From Procambarus clarkii (Eukaryota; Arthropoda; Malacostraca; Decapoda; Cambaridae): a stretch of 64,000 nt of DNA. Below, piece after piece: positions 42,558-54,170 of the stretch. The number at the start of each line of letters is the position of its first letter. Positions within the stretch are counted from its first letter, which is position 1. The position numbers and the translations under genes are program-made. The notes below the pieces were generated by a model, which saw only the letters and a list, made by a program, of their open reading frames with translations, was not told the DNA's origin and did no database searches. The stretch spans positions 11,296,895 through 11,360,894 of the forward strand of contig NC_091209.1 in NCBI RefSeq assembly GCF_040958095.1, read 5' to 3'.

Positions 42558-42852
42558 GAGAGTATTCGCCTAGTTGTGCTTGCTGGGGTTGTTCTCTGCT
42601 CATTCGCCTCGCCTTTCGACTCGCCTCTCAACTATCAGTCAACTGTTACTAACTACTAACAATTTTTTTCACACCCCCAGGAAGCAGCCCATAACAACTG
42701 TAACTCCCAGGTACCTATTTACTGCTAATTAACATGGTCATCAGGGTGAAAAAAAACTCTGCCCATTGTTTCTCGCCGGCGCCGGGAATCGAACCCCGGA
42801 CCACAGGATTACGTGTACAGCGGGCTGTCCACTCAGCCACTGGCCCCTTAGG
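42558..42852 (-). repeat. SINE-A2, full copy
   Basis: Minus strand: head with B box GGGTTCGATTCCC (near 42790), body CAGTAAATAGGTACCTGGG, then the LINE-D-type tail (CCCCAGCAAGCACAACTAGG). Second copy of the 11115 type. Confidence 0.85.
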
Positions 42853-43052
42853 ATCAAGGGGGGATCACACACACACGGGTGTGATGATACTCTAAGACTG
42901 GCCTCAGGTAGGCAGTGTAAAGCGCCTTAAAAGCCGCTTTTAAGAGTACGCTGCTGTCGTTATCCTATTTATGTGCCTCAGGAGATAGATTAGGTGTTAC
43001 GTCCACGCCCAGGTCTCTTTCTCGAAGATATGATAAGAGCGAGAGCGCGTGC

Positions 43053-43056
43053 GTGC

Positions 43057-43126
<70 letters not shown>

Positions 43127-43193
43127 GCGTGTGCGTGTGCGTGTGCGTGCGTGTGCGTGTGTGTGTGTGTGCGTGTGTGTGTGTGTGTGTGTA
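43053..43193. repeat. (GT)n with GCGT interruptions
   Basis: About 70 dinucleotides, with a phased (GTGTGC)n stretch at 43120-43160. Confidence 0.95.
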
Positions 43194-43323
43194 GCTGTGC
43201 TTGAGAGAATATCCAGTGTACCGAGGATCAATAAAGCAAGAGACCGGACGGGCGCCATGATACCTACTGGCGACACCCACCACAACCCTTGTTGAATTAT
43301 GCACCAGACACTGACAGCAGCAC

Positions 43324-43349
43324 CAGGAGGAGGAGGAGGAGGAGGAGGG
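43324..43349. repeat. (AGG)n microsatellite
   Basis: Eight to nine AGG units. Confidence 0.9.
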
Positions 43350-43401
43350 AAGACGCTGTACCAGAGCTACAGACCAGGCAGTCAACACCTCCCCCCCCCC
43401 C

Positions 43402-43585
43402 ATGGGGCTGGACGGTAGAACGACGGTCTCGCTTCATGCAGGTCGGCGTTCAATCCCCGACCGTCCAAGTGGTTGGACACCATTCCTGCCTCCCGTCCCA
43501 TCCCAAATCCTTATCCTGACCCCTTCCAAGTGCTATATAGTCGTAATGGCTTGGCGCTTTCCCCCTGATAGTTCCTTCCTTCCTC
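43402..43585 (+). repeat. SINE-E, full copy
   Basis: 'gggctggacggtagaacgac', 'tcatgcaggtcggcgttcaa', 'tgctatatagtcgtaatggc'. Very similar to 21050-21240. Confidence 0.88.
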
Positions 43586-44369
43586 CCCCCCTCCCCCCAC
43601 ACCCCCAGTGAGGCAACGGTAGGCTCAAGGTTCACATACCATAAAAGATGTAGGCCTACCTGCAACCCTCCACCCCAAGTTTATCCCATATTGTTACCAC
43701 GTGCAATTCCTCCTGGTTTCCACTGATGCATCATCCTCTATGGTTTCGAAATTCTACGTGGTTGGTTGGTTGGTTTAACTGTTCATTCCAATTTGGTCTC
43801 ACCAGCACCGTATTTTGAATGGGAAACTTGCTTGGCTCGGCTGTTGCGTTGTGCATAATTAATAAAGTTGGTGTTGGCACTGGTGTGCGCCTGCTATGGT
43901 GAGTTGCTATTGATCTGAGAGTCCCCCAGGTGTGGTGTGCACGGTGAACAGGACGGTGGGGCCAGGGGGGTAGGGGTACACGGCTATTGAACACGAGGCC
44001 GCTGGGGGGAGGGGGATGAAAGCTTGGAGCAGGAAGAGGAAGTTGTGGAGAAGGGAGCAGGTATGGAGGAGGAGGAGGCGGCGGCTAGAGTAGAGGGTGA
44101 AAATAGGGGGAAACCATTTTAAGAGTTTAAAACAATCAACACGGCACAATTTACGCCGTAAAAACGTAAAACCGTGAAAATCCGTAAAACGTTTCAGGAA
44201 CGCTATCTCGATACATCTTTCCAAGAGAATAAATCAAACCATAAGGGACGGTGCTCTGTGGACAAACAGGATTACAGAACCTTTTCCGTAAGAAAAACAC
44301 GTAGTCTATCTTGTCTATTTTCTTGTGTCCAGAAGAGTCGTGTTCCAAACACAGTCAACTGCTCTCGGG
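43586..44369. other. No confident feature
   Basis: Purine-rich G-runs at 43960-44100 only. Confidence 0.3.
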
Positions 44370-44530
44370 TGTATTCACCTAGTTGTGCTTGCGGGGGTTG
44401 TGCCGTGGTATTGGGGAGGGGAGAGTGGGTGAGTGTGTGGGGGAGGGGGTGAGAGGGAAGGGAAGGGAGGGGAGGGGGGTGAGAGGGAAGGGGAGGGAGG
44501 GAAGAGGAGAGAGAGGGGGACACAGGGCGG
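44370..44530. repeat. LINE-D/SINE-A2 tail scrap, then G/A-rich low-complexity DNA
   Basis: 'gtattcacctagttgtgctt' at 44371 is the inverted tail end; 44408-44530 is GGGAGGGG-type sequence. Confidence 0.6.
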
Positions 44531-44590
44531 GGCAGGATGAAGAACGAGGGATGCAAAGCCAAGCACAGATCGATTATACACTTCATCGTG

Positions 44591-44912
<322 letters not shown>

Positions 44913-45094
44913 CTTAATACAGCCATCTATTATTACACTTGACGATAAGAACAGTTTTAATAACACAAAACAGATAAACAAGAGAAGTACAATTATAAAC
45001 ACAATAATACAACACGTCAATTACAACTTAAACAAGCGAATGAAAATTAAACCAAAGATAATTGGTCAAAACACAACGCGAGTGTGAATCACGT

Positions 45095-45885
45095 TAGGGG
45101 CAACCCGTCCTCGACTCAAGTCCATTACATTCAGCGGTCGACCCCACAGAGGCATTCATAAAGTTTTACATGCTGTTCATTCAAAACGGGAATTTTCTCA
45201 AATATAAATTAAATATATTAGCATATTCTGCATATATAGGCATAGGTTAGGTTAGGTGTTTAGGTTCTGTTGGCGATTATTTGTATTTGTAGTTCGTGGG
45301 TGAAGCATTTACAGCGTTGTGGTTCGAACAAAAGTCGTCAGTGAAGCACTTGTTCCGGAAGTGTTCGGACGTCATCAGTTGTGAGTCGTGTGTAAACCGT
45401 TTTACATTCATAAACAGCTGGGGTTTGGCGGGTGCATGGAATGGACTTTGGGTCTTTGTTTGGAGGATGGGCTGCGTTAGGGACACTTGAACCAGCCCGT
45501 CCTCCAAACGAAGACCCAAAGTTCATTCCATTCACCCGCCACACCCCCTGTTTATGAATGAAAAACGGTTTACACACGACTCACAAATGTTGACGTTTGA
45601 ATACTTTCGGAACAAGTGCTTCACTGACGAATTTTGTTCGAACCACAACGCTGTAAATGCTTCACCCACGTACTACAAAAAATCGCCAACAGAACCTAAA
45701 CACCTAACCTAACCTATGCCTATATATGCACAATATGCTAATGTAATATTAATTTATATTTGAGAAAATTCCCGTTTTGAAAGAACAGCATGTAAGCATT
45801 TATGAATGCGTCTGTGGGGTCGAACGCTGGATGTAGTCGACTCGAGTCGAGGACGAGTTGGTTTGCGAACCGCCATAGTTCATAT
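45095..45885. mobile_element. Large fold-back element, ~790 bp, two ~380-bp arms
   Basis: The left arm ('cagcggtcgaccccacagag', 'tcattcaaaacgggaatttt', 'ataggttaggtgtttaggtt', 'atggaatggactttgggtct') is repeated inverted to the right of a centre near 45490. Arms differ by scattered substitutions and a small indel. No open frame of transposase length. Partial copies at 25555-26230 and 26540-26875. Confidence 0.92.
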
Positions 45886-46044
45886 TTTGTCATGTTGAGG
45901 ATTTTGACATTTAAATGCGATGTATCATTCGAGAAGACAAGATGCTTAAACAACCTGAACTATTAATGGTGGGTTGAAGGACGTGTGTCCCTGCGACAGA
46001 GGAACTTTTTGTTTGACTTACATTTGCATGGACACGTCTGTGGT

Positions 46045-46105
46045 AGAACTCTACCTGGTTGATGGGGTTCTGGGAGTTCTTCTACTCCCCAAGTAGAATT
46101 CTACT
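46045..46105 (-). repeat. LINE-B 3' terminus
   Basis: 'ctacctggttgatggggttc' and 'tgggagttcttctactcccc'. The word 'agaactctac/agaattctac' flanks both sides, a possible target duplication. Confidence 0.75.
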
Positions 46106-46399
46106 TACCGTCATCAACAAGCATCAACCAGTACCGTCCATAATAGCCAGCAGCCACTTCAATTGAAAATCCAGTTGGAAATCCAGTTTACGACCAATGG
46201 GGGGGAGGAGGGGATAATCCTTCGACAAGCCGGTGGCTTCCTGTCCCAGTCGAGATAACTAGAGAGAGTTGCCCTCTGGTAAATAAAGAGCAATGACTTT
46301 TCAAGTGGGGCTTTAGCACTTTACATGAATGGATAAGTGCATTGTACAGCACGCAGCTTTCCCCACAGCTTACATCCCCCTCCACCTTCTCTGTAAGGT

Positions 46400-47822
46400 C
46401 CAGCTCACCCCCTCCCCCAGAAGGTCCAGCTCACCCCCTCCTCCAGAAGGTCCAGCTCCCCCCTCCCCCAGAAGGACCAGCTCACCCCCCTCCCCCAGAA
46501 GGTCCAGCTCACCCCCCTCCCCCAGGACCAGCTCACCCCCTCCCCCAGAAGGTCCACCTCACCCCCCTCCCCCAGAAGGACCAGCTCACCCCCCTCCCCC
46601 AGAAGGTCCAGCTCACCCCCCTCCCCCAGGACCAGCTCACCCCCTCCCCCAGAAGGCCCAACACACCCCTCCCCCAGAAGGCCCAGCTTACCCCTCCCCC
46701 AGAAGGCCCAACACACCCCTCCCCCAGAAGGCCCAACACACCCCTCCCCCAGAAGGACCAGCTCACCCCCTCCCCCAGAAGGCCCAACACACCCCTCCCC
46801 CAGAAGGCCCAACACACCCCTCCCCCAGAAGGCCCAACACACCCCTCCCCCAGAAGGCCCAACACACCCCCTCCCCCAGAAGGACCAGCTCACCCCTCCC
46901 CCAGAAGGCCCAACACACCCCCTCCCCCAGAAGGACCAGCTCACCCCCTCCCCCAGAAGGACCAGCTCACCCCCTCCCCCAGAAGGCCCAACACACCCCT
47001 CCCCCAGAAGGCCCAACACACCCCCTCCCCCAGAAGGCCCAACACACCCCTCCCCCAGAAGGCCCAACACACCCCCTCCCCCAGAAGGCCCAACACACCC
47101 CTCCCCCAGAAGGCCCAACACACCCCCTCCCCCAGAAGGCCCAACACACCCCTCCCCAGAAGGCCCAACACACCCCTCCCCCAGAAGGCCCAACACACCC
47201 CTCCCCCAGAAGGCCCAACACACCCCTCCCCCAGAAGGACCAACACACCCCCTCCCCCAGAAGGCCCAACACACCCCTCCCCCAGAAGGTCCAACACACC
47301 CCTCCCCCAGAAGGCCCAACACACCCCTCCCCCAGAAGGCCCAACACACCCCTCCCCCAGAAGGCCCAACACACCCCTCCCCCAGAAGGCCCAACACACC
47401 CCTCCCCCAGAAGGCCCAACACACCCCTCCCCCAGAAGGTGCAGCTCACCCCTCCCCCAGAAGGTGCAGCTCACCCCTCCCCCAGAAGGTGCAGCTCACC
47501 CCTCCCCCAGAAGGCCCAACACACCCCTCCCCCAGAAGGTGCAGCTCACCCCTCCCCCAGAAGGTGCAGCTCACCCCTCCCCCAGAAGGTGCAGCTCACC
47601 CCTCCCCCAGAAGGCCCAACACACCCCTCCCCCAGAAGGTGCAGCTCACCCCTCCCCCAGAAGGTGCAGCTCACCCCTCCCCCAGAAGACCCAACACACC
47701 CCTCCCCCAGAAGGTGCAGCTCACCCCTCCCCCAGAAGGTGCAGCTCACCCCTCCCCCAGAAGGCCCAACACACCCCTCCCCCAGAAGGCCCAACACACC
47801 CCTCCCCCAGAAGGCCCAGCTC
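46400..47822. repeat. 25-bp satellite, about 57 copies (1.4 kb)
   Basis: Unit CCTCCCCCAGAAGGCCCAAC plus ACACC, with GGACCAGCTC, GGTCCAGCTC and GGTGCAGCTC variants grouped by region. Extremely pyrimidine-rich on the plus strand. Open frames of up to 555 codons on both strands are by-products of a unit without stops. Confidence 0.97.
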
Positions 47823-47984
47823 ACAGCAAGGACGCACCTTCCGTACTGCTGCAGGCTTGGTCTGGGCGCCATTATTACCCGCTCAGATAATTGTGGTCGT
47901 GGTGATGTACAATCACTGAGCGTGGTCTGTTTAATGGTGATGGTTGAGGGGGATTGTGGTGTGATGGCTAGGGTGATTGGTGTG

Positions 47985-48415
47985 GCGGGAAGGTGATGGT
48001 TACGGTGATTGTAACTGTGAATGGAGATGATTGCGATGAGTGGTGATTGCAGTGAGTAGTGATGATTGCGGTGATTGTAGCGGCGAGTGGTGGTGAATGC
48101 GATGAGAGGTGATGATTGCGGCGATTGTAGCGGTGAGTGGTGATGGTTGCGGTGATTGTAGCGGTGAGTGGTGATGGTTGCGGTGATTGAGGCGGTGAGT
48201 GGTGGTGATTGTAGCGGTGAGTGGTGATGGTTGCGGTGATTGTAGCGGTGAGTGGTGATGGTTGCGGTGATTGTAGCGGTGAGTGGTGATGGTTGCGGTG
48301 ATTGTAGCGGTGAGTGGTGATGGTTGTAGCGGTGAGTGGTGATTGTAGCGGTGAGTGGTGGTGATTGTAGCGGTGAGTGGTGATGGTTGCGGTGACTGTA
48401 GTAACGGGTGGTACT
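47985..48415. repeat. ~30-bp degenerate minisatellite
   Basis: Built from GGTGATTGTAGCGGTGAGTG and GTGATGGTTGC in varying order; about 14 blocks. Confidence 0.9.
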
Positions 48416-48639
48416 GGTGGCAGCCGTGGTAGTGATAATGTTAACAATCATGTCAGCATCACCAGTAAGAACAACAAGAAGCAGCAATAACCACCAAACA
48501 AAAAGATGACCAGCAACTAGTCGACAAAAACTGGGCAGCATTCGAAAGGTCGCGATCAACACTGACACGCAAAATCCTTCTTGGGTCACCTGCTAAAGAA
48601 TAGAATTTCTTGCGTCACTATATCAACAAGTGGGGAGGG

Positions 48640-48900
48640 GGGGAGGGGCAGATACTAGGGGAGGGAGAGATACAAGGGGAGGGGCAGATACTAGGGGAGG
48701 GGCAGATACTAGGGGAGGGGCAGATACTAGGGGAGGGGCAGATACTAGGGGAGGGGCAGATACTAGGGGAGGGGCAGATACTAGGGGAGGGGCAGATACT
48801 AGGAGAGGGGCAGATACTAGGAGAGGGGGAGGGGGGAGGGGCAGATACTAGGAGAGGGGGAGGGGGGAGGGGCAGATACTAGGAGAGGGGGGGGAGGAGC
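48640..48900. repeat. 18-bp minisatellite, ~12 copies
   Basis: Unit GGGGCAGATACTAGGGGA, followed by longer units with GGAGGGGGGAGG. Confidence 0.95.
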
Positions 48901-49069
48901 GGGTGAAGGGGAGAGGGGGGAGGGCGGGGTGGGGGATGGGATGGGGGGGGAGAGGACGCTTAAGCAGGTCACAGCACACCACAGCACTTAATACACCTCC
49001 GTGTGGAGATTGACAGCATCGGCAATCAAACTCGGGTCAAGCTGCAGACTGTCACGCGATGGGGCTAAC

Positions 49070-49440
49070 TTGGCCTGGGTTGAACCTGCTTGATGGGGGT
49101 TCTGGGAGTCCTCTTGCTCCCCAAGCCCGGCCCGGGGTAAGGCTGGCAGTAAGCTGTCCCGTTGTTTCTTCATGTCCTCTCTCTTGGTCCCACAATATTT
49201 CTTATACTTGCTGGAAGGATATTGTACAACTGCGACTCTGTGATGTTCATACAGTTCTCTGACTGTCTTTGGTAGCTCTACTTTTCACTGACTATTCTGC
49301 ATTTTCTTCGTTCACTCCAGTACGTTGTTATTTCACTGCGCAAATTCGGGACCTGTCCCTGCATTTTCCATGAATATCTTATTTGATGCGTCTCTCGTCT
49401 CCTGTCTAGAGAATACATTTTGAGACTTGAGACACAATTG
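49070..49440 (-). pseudogene. LINE-B fragment, degenerate
   Basis: 'tgatgggggttctgggagtc', 'caagcccggcccgggg' and 'ttcactccagtacgttgtta' are in LINE-B order, but with many indels. Confidence 0.7.
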
Positions 49441-49570
49441 AGAATACATTTTGAGACACAATCGACTTGAGAATGGTCCAGGACGGACCGAAACGTCGTC
49501 GTCCCTTCAATTTCTAGTGTGTGGTCTGGTCAACATACTTCAGCCACGTTATTGTGACTCATCGCCTGTA
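49441..49570 (-). repeat. 'GACGTTTCGGTCCGTCC' short repeat, inverted copy
   Basis: 'gaatggtccaggacggaccg', 'aaacgtcgtcgtcccttc', 'cagccacgttattgtgactc'. Inserted within LINE-B: 'cattttgaga' flanks on both sides. Confidence 0.8.
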
Positions 49571-49699
49571 CATTTTGAGAGCTCCGAGATGGTTTCAATA
49601 ATTTAGGAGCTTTATGGTGTATATGCGTGACCGACTTCTCCACCCACGTGGCCATGCCGTGCATCAGCTCCCCTTCGTGTCAGCGTCTGAATCACACTA

Positions 49700-49795
49700 C
49701 AGCCAGATTGCTCATAGCCCAGTCGATAGAGCGTCAGTCTATTACGCGTGGGGTCCAGGGTTCGAGCTCCCATACAGCCCAGGTGAATGAAACCT
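49700..49795 (+). repeat. tRNA-like SINE head
   Basis: 'tagcccagtcgatagagcg' (A-box-like) and GGGTTCGAGCTCCC (B-box-like), 45 bp apart. No acceptor-stem pairing good enough for a functional tRNA. Confidence 0.55.
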
Positions 49796-49934
49796 TCCAA
49801 ACGTTCTACCGACGCAAACGCAACTCCAACACTGTAACAGAAGGTATTACTCTCCAAGGACTTGAAACTGATATTATCCACTTTTCTCCTAAATCTTCTG
49901 GACTTTTAAAAATAGCCAGGGGCCCCCCACCGGA

Positions 49935-50065
49935 AGGGAAGGGAACTATCAGGAGAGCGCGCCAAGCCATTACGACTATATAGCACTTGGAAGAGGTCAG
50001 GGACAAGAATTTGGGGTGGGACAGGGGGAAGGAATGGTGCCCACCGGAGGGAAACACTGCTCCAG
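49935..50065 (-). repeat. SINE-E tail half
   Basis: 'gggaactatcaggagagcgc', 'gccaagccattacgactata' and 'tagcacttggaagaggtcag' are the reverse strand of the SINE-E body. Confidence 0.85.
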
Positions 50066-50114
50066 AATAACGCAGCACCAGCGTCCTGCTGTCTCTCACT
50101 CGTCGCTATCTGTC

Positions 50115-50277
50115 CCATTGATTGATTGATGAAGATTAAGCCACCCAAAAGGTGGCACGGGCATGAATAGCCCGTAAGTGGTGGCCCTTTTGAGCCATTA
50201 CCAGTATCAAGAGCTGATACTGGAGATCTGTGGAGGTGCGACTGCACCCTGCGTGACGGGAGATGTCTCCCGTCTAT
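50115..50277 (-). repeat. SINE-F, full copy
   Basis: Starts with TGATTGATTGATG and ends with 'gtgacgggagatgtctcccg'. About 95% like the 36866-37020 copy by eye. Confidence 0.9.
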
Positions 50278-50456
50278 CTATCCCATCAGGGCCTCTCTTC
50301 TCCTAGTCTACTACCTACCACCTCATCTACATTGGCCTTAATTACCATTTGTCTCCATTGATTTTATTTATTGCACTATATTCTCTTACGTTAGCAGCAT
50401 AGGACAAAATTAAACGTTGGAGTTATTACATTTAAAAAGTAATGGGACCTATTACA

Positions 50457-50628
50457 CACAGATCACACTAACGTGATGCATCAAATGAACAAATCCACAA
50501 GGGCCGTGACGAGGATTCGAACCTGCGTCCGGGAGCAAGGCAGTGCTCGATTAAGGCAGTGTCTGGGATGCTCCCGGACGCAGGTTCGAATCCTCGTCAC
50601 GGCCCTTGTGGATTTGTTCATTTAATGG
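50457..50628. repeat. Inverted pair of tRNA-like elements, copy 1
   Basis: 'aatccacaagggccgtgacg', 'aggattcgaacctgcgtccg', 'ggagca' is followed after ~30 bp by the exact reverse complement ('gacgcaggttcgaatcctcg', 'tcacggcccttgtggattt'). GGTTCGAATCC is a B-box. Confidence 0.9.
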
Positions 50629-50629
50629 G

Positions 50630-50758
50630 ACCTACGTCAGGCTGCGAGCAGCCGCGTCCAAAAGCCTGGTTGATCAGTCCAGCAACCAGGAGGCCTGGTC
50701 GACGACCGGGCCGTAGGGACGCTAAGCCCCGGAAGCACCTCAAGGTAACCTCAAGGTA
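50630..50758 (+). repeat. LINE-A 3' end
   Basis: 'gacctacgtcaggctgcgag', 'gaggcctggtcgacgaccgg', 'aagcacctcaaggtaacc', 'tcaaggta'. Confidence 0.85.
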
Positions 50759-52369
50759 TGTCAACTGTATAAATGTTTGTGAATCAATAGATTGTTTAGG
50801 CCTCGACTGTACGAGTGTTAAGACTCTGAGGTTACCCAGCTCCAGGGGTGTGGTGTGTAGTAACAATACTTTACAGTCATCTTATACTACACCCGGAGGT
50901 TACAAGTTCCTTGCTCTTTGTTATGAAGATCTCTACAAATGAATAACTATAATGACACAAGATACAGCTGTACACGAGCCCGGTGCCCCTAATGTTACAC
51001 ACACAACTCCACCACTGGATATTAACTTACTCCACAAATAATCGCCAACCACAAGACCATAGCCAAGTGTAGCTTCCTTTGGCTTTAAGGAATCTACAAT
51101 TTCCTCAAACACACTCTGAATATGGTGGTAGGAGTCTGGCCTCTGCCCTGCGCTCCACGACTAAGGCTTTACTTAACTCTGGGGGTATCGTTTCACTGTC
51201 ATCACTCCAGCCCCGCCCGTGACTGGAGATGGTGGAACCCAAAAGATGGAATTACATTCAACTAGAGGTAACCAAACCTTTACAAGAACCCAGGACAGAC
51301 CTAACAATATGAATTCCTTTTCAATTGTCTGGTCGTCTGACGACGTCACCCACCCCCCCCCCCCACCCAACCATTTAGTTGAATGATGGCATCTACGCCC
51401 CGTAGAGTTTCGCGTACATTTAGTTTAGCCTTGCCGGTACAAAGTACCGTACCTAAATGCCTTGGAATCACTTTTATTCACTCGTGTGCGCAAGAGGACA
51501 TTCTCATATCAACACCTAGATTTGGGGAGCTAGGACTGGGTGAAGCTGAACACCCAGATGGGAGGAACAATGCCTAGATGAGGATCAACACAAGCAGAGC
51601 CATACATATACATGTAAGAACTTGTGTACTTGTGTAGTGTATTAAGCAGTAATTAAGTGGAACGAGTTGTGATGACAAACAGTGAAGGCCTATATACAGG
51701 GCTCCAATATTAGCTACACCAAAAACACAACGCCGCCAGTCTTAGCAGCAGGGGCTGGTTCTAGAACAGTAGCTTAACCCCTAACAAAGCAGAGGCAGAT
51801 ATAACTACACACTCGGCCATCCCACGAGAGGCTGATCTTCCGTAAGAAGGACGACCCTGACCTGGGAGTGGTGGGTTGGTGAGAGGGGGGGATGTCAAAG
51901 TGGGGTGGTGACCTTACGCATATACTTGAGCAGCAGCGAGGCGCTTACGGGGAGCGGAGGTGGAGAAGGGTGATGACCAAGATGAGTGTCAACCACACAT
52001 CGTGAATCACACCAGTATATCTTGGGAGGAAGGGGGGGGGGGCAGAAAGAAAATACAAACGCACGAACGCAGGCAGGCAGGCCCGCCCGCCCATCCCTTA
52101 TAACTGGAGTACTTGGGTTAGGTAAAGTTGAGCACAAGCGTCTCTTTACGATCCCGGGTATTGGCTTGCCGGCCACGGTGGGCCAAGGTGAGCTTGTAGC
52201 CTTTGCTCACCTGCAGGGCGCCTTCCCAAGCCCTCCAAACCTGACTCACTAGCCACTCTCACAAGCTGTTTACTGACTAGCCTGTACCCCTCTCACTGTG
52301 CCACGTGCCCCACACTACAAGCAGGGCACGACAGTGGTTAACACAACCCACACACATGACATGGAAATG
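50759..52369. other. No gene or confident repeat recognised
   Basis: C-run at 51353-51364 and G-run at 52032-52041. Short open frames have no recognisable motif. Confidence 0.4.
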
Positions 52370-52460
52370 TGTACTCGCCTAGTTGTGCTTGCGGGGGGGG
52401 GGGGGGTTGAGCTTTGGCTCTTTGGTCCCGCCTCTCCACCGTCACTCAACTGGTGCTTTG
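52370..52460 (-). repeat. LINE-D tail fragment
   Basis: 'tactcgcctagttgtgcttg' then a G-run, 'gagctttggctctttggtcc' and 'cgcctctccaccgtc'. Confidence 0.7.
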
Positions 52461-52644
52461 GGTCATTGGCTTCAGCCACGTTACTGCGACTTACTCGCTG
52501 GACAAGCCAATAGTTCTTCCCCAGCTATGTTCTGGGTATTTCTAACCACATTTTATATAATCGTGGAAAGGTAGGAAGATGAAAATGCAATCACCTTCCC
52601 TACCATCCTCACGTACTATGTTCTGGCGATACCGCATGCCAGCG

Positions 52645-52975
52645 AGGTGTTCTCGCCATGGGGGGGGGGGGAGGGAGGTGTTCTTGCCATGGGGGGGGGG
52701 GAGGGAGGTGTTCTTGCCATGGGGGGGGGCGAGGTGTTCTTGCCATGGGGGGGGGGAGGGAGGTGTTCTTGCCATGGGGGGGGGGAGGGAGGTGTTCTTG
52801 CCATGGGGGGGGGGGAGGGAGGTGTTCTTGCCATGGGGGGGGGGCGAGGTGTTCTTGCCATGGGGGGGGCGAGGTGTTCTTGCCATGGGGGAGGGGCCAA
52901 GGTGTTCTTGCCATGGGGAGGGGGGGGGGCCCCAAGGTGTTTTCGCCATGGGGGGGGGCCAGGGGGAGGTGTTCT
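52645..52975. repeat. ~30-bp poly-G minisatellite, ~11 copies
   Basis: Unit GTGTTCTTGCCAT followed by 8-11 G and then AGGGAG or CGA. G-run length changes from unit to unit. Confidence 0.95.
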
Positions 52976-53221
52976 TGACAAGGACGGCTGGAACACAAGA
53001 GGCTCCTGGGTGGTGAGAGACTCTACACACTAGTTTACGGCATCAAGAGGTACCAAAAGGTATATATATATATCGGGAAACAATAAACACCAAAACAATT
53101 ACGCGGGTCTTTCCCGAGAGTAAACAAGAATGAATCACTGCAAGGTTAAGGGCATCCTCCCCAGCACATACTATACAATCTTCCCTGGCATCTAGGAACT
53201 CCTGTAACTGGCAATTCAGGC

Positions 53222-53368
53222 ATTATGCAGACGACGAGTCACAATAACGTGGCTGAAGATATAATGACCTAAACCACACACCAGGAGATGACGTTTCGGC
53301 CTCTCCTGGATCACTATCAAGTCGATTGTGACTGGAGAATGGTCCAGGACGGACCGAAACGCCATCGT
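53222..53368. repeat. 'GACGTTTCGGTCCG' family, two inverted partial arms
   Basis: 'gacgagtcacaataacgtgg', 'gatgacgtttcggcctctcc' and the inverse 'gaatggtccaggacggaccg', 'aaacgccatcg'. Confidence 0.8.
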
Positions 53369-53619
53369 TATCTTGAGGTTATCTTGAGATGATTTCGGGG
53401 CTTTAGTGTCCCAGCGGCCCGGTCCTCGATCAGGCCTCCATCCCCAGGAAGTAGCCCGTGACAGCTGACTAACACCCAGGTACCTATTTTACTGCTAGTT
53501 AACAGGGGCATAGGATGAAAGAAACTCTGCCCATTGTTTCTTGCCGGCGCCCGGGATCGAACCCGGGACCACAGGATCACAGGTCCAGCGTGCTGTCCGC
53601 TCGGCCGACCGGCTCCCTT
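53367..53619 (-). repeat. SINE-A1, full copy
   Basis: B box GGGTTCGATCCC near 53555; tail GTTATCTTGAGGTTATCTTG at the left edge. Confidence 0.92.
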
Positions 53620-53884
53620 ATACAGGACACACAGGTACGTTATCCTCCCTCAATACGTCACCAAATTTATAGTTACGGCACATTGGTTCTGGCTTCAGCT
53701 CAGATCGATTATTTCCCCACCTTTCTTCCCTTCTCTTACTTACTTCCCTCCTTTCTTTCGCCCCCATTCCTCCCTCCCTCCTGGCAAGAAGGTAGATAGG
53801 TTGTGTACCAGGCGTCTAAATAGCGGAACGCTCGGTACTGTAACCCACCGTGCACCCCACCCCCGCCAGGGGTACACACAGCCA

Positions 53885-54003
53885 GTACTCGTCCAAAGTA
53901 CTGCCCTCGTCCAAAGTACTGCCCTCGTCCAAAGTACTGCCCTCGTCCAAAGTACTACTCTCGTCCAAAGTACTACCCTCGTCCAAAGTACTGCCCTCGT
54001 CCA
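53885..54003. repeat. 18-bp minisatellite, ~7 copies
   Basis: Unit CTCGTCCAAAGTACTGCC. Confidence 0.95.
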
Positions 54004-54019
54004 GAAATATCCTGATCCA

Positions 54020-54170
54020 AAGGATACCTGATCAACCAGGCTTTGATTCATACGGCAGGCTGCGAGGAGCCGCGTCCAACAGCTTGGTTGATTAGTCCAG
54101 CAACGAGGAGACCTGGGCGAAGAGCGGGCCGCGGGTACGTTGAGCCCCGAAATCATGGCAAGGTAAGGGG
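54020..54170 (+). repeat. Diverged LINE-A 3' end
   Basis: 'gatacctgatcaaccaggct', 'gaggagccgcgtccaacagc', 'agcgggccgcgggtacg', 'ccccgaaatcatggcaagg'. Confidence 0.7.

Noticed and set aside
46329..47996. Open frames of 555 and 525 codons (Pro-rich) and 339 codons on the other strand as genes
   Set aside because: They are translations of the 25-bp array, whose unit has no stop in any frame; 25 is not a multiple of 3 and both strands are open.
52140..52200. Missing GIPC N-terminal exon (GGCCACGGTGGGCCAAGG region, minus strand)
   Set aside because: Translation in all minus frames does not give the expected QLAHGSPTG-like motif.
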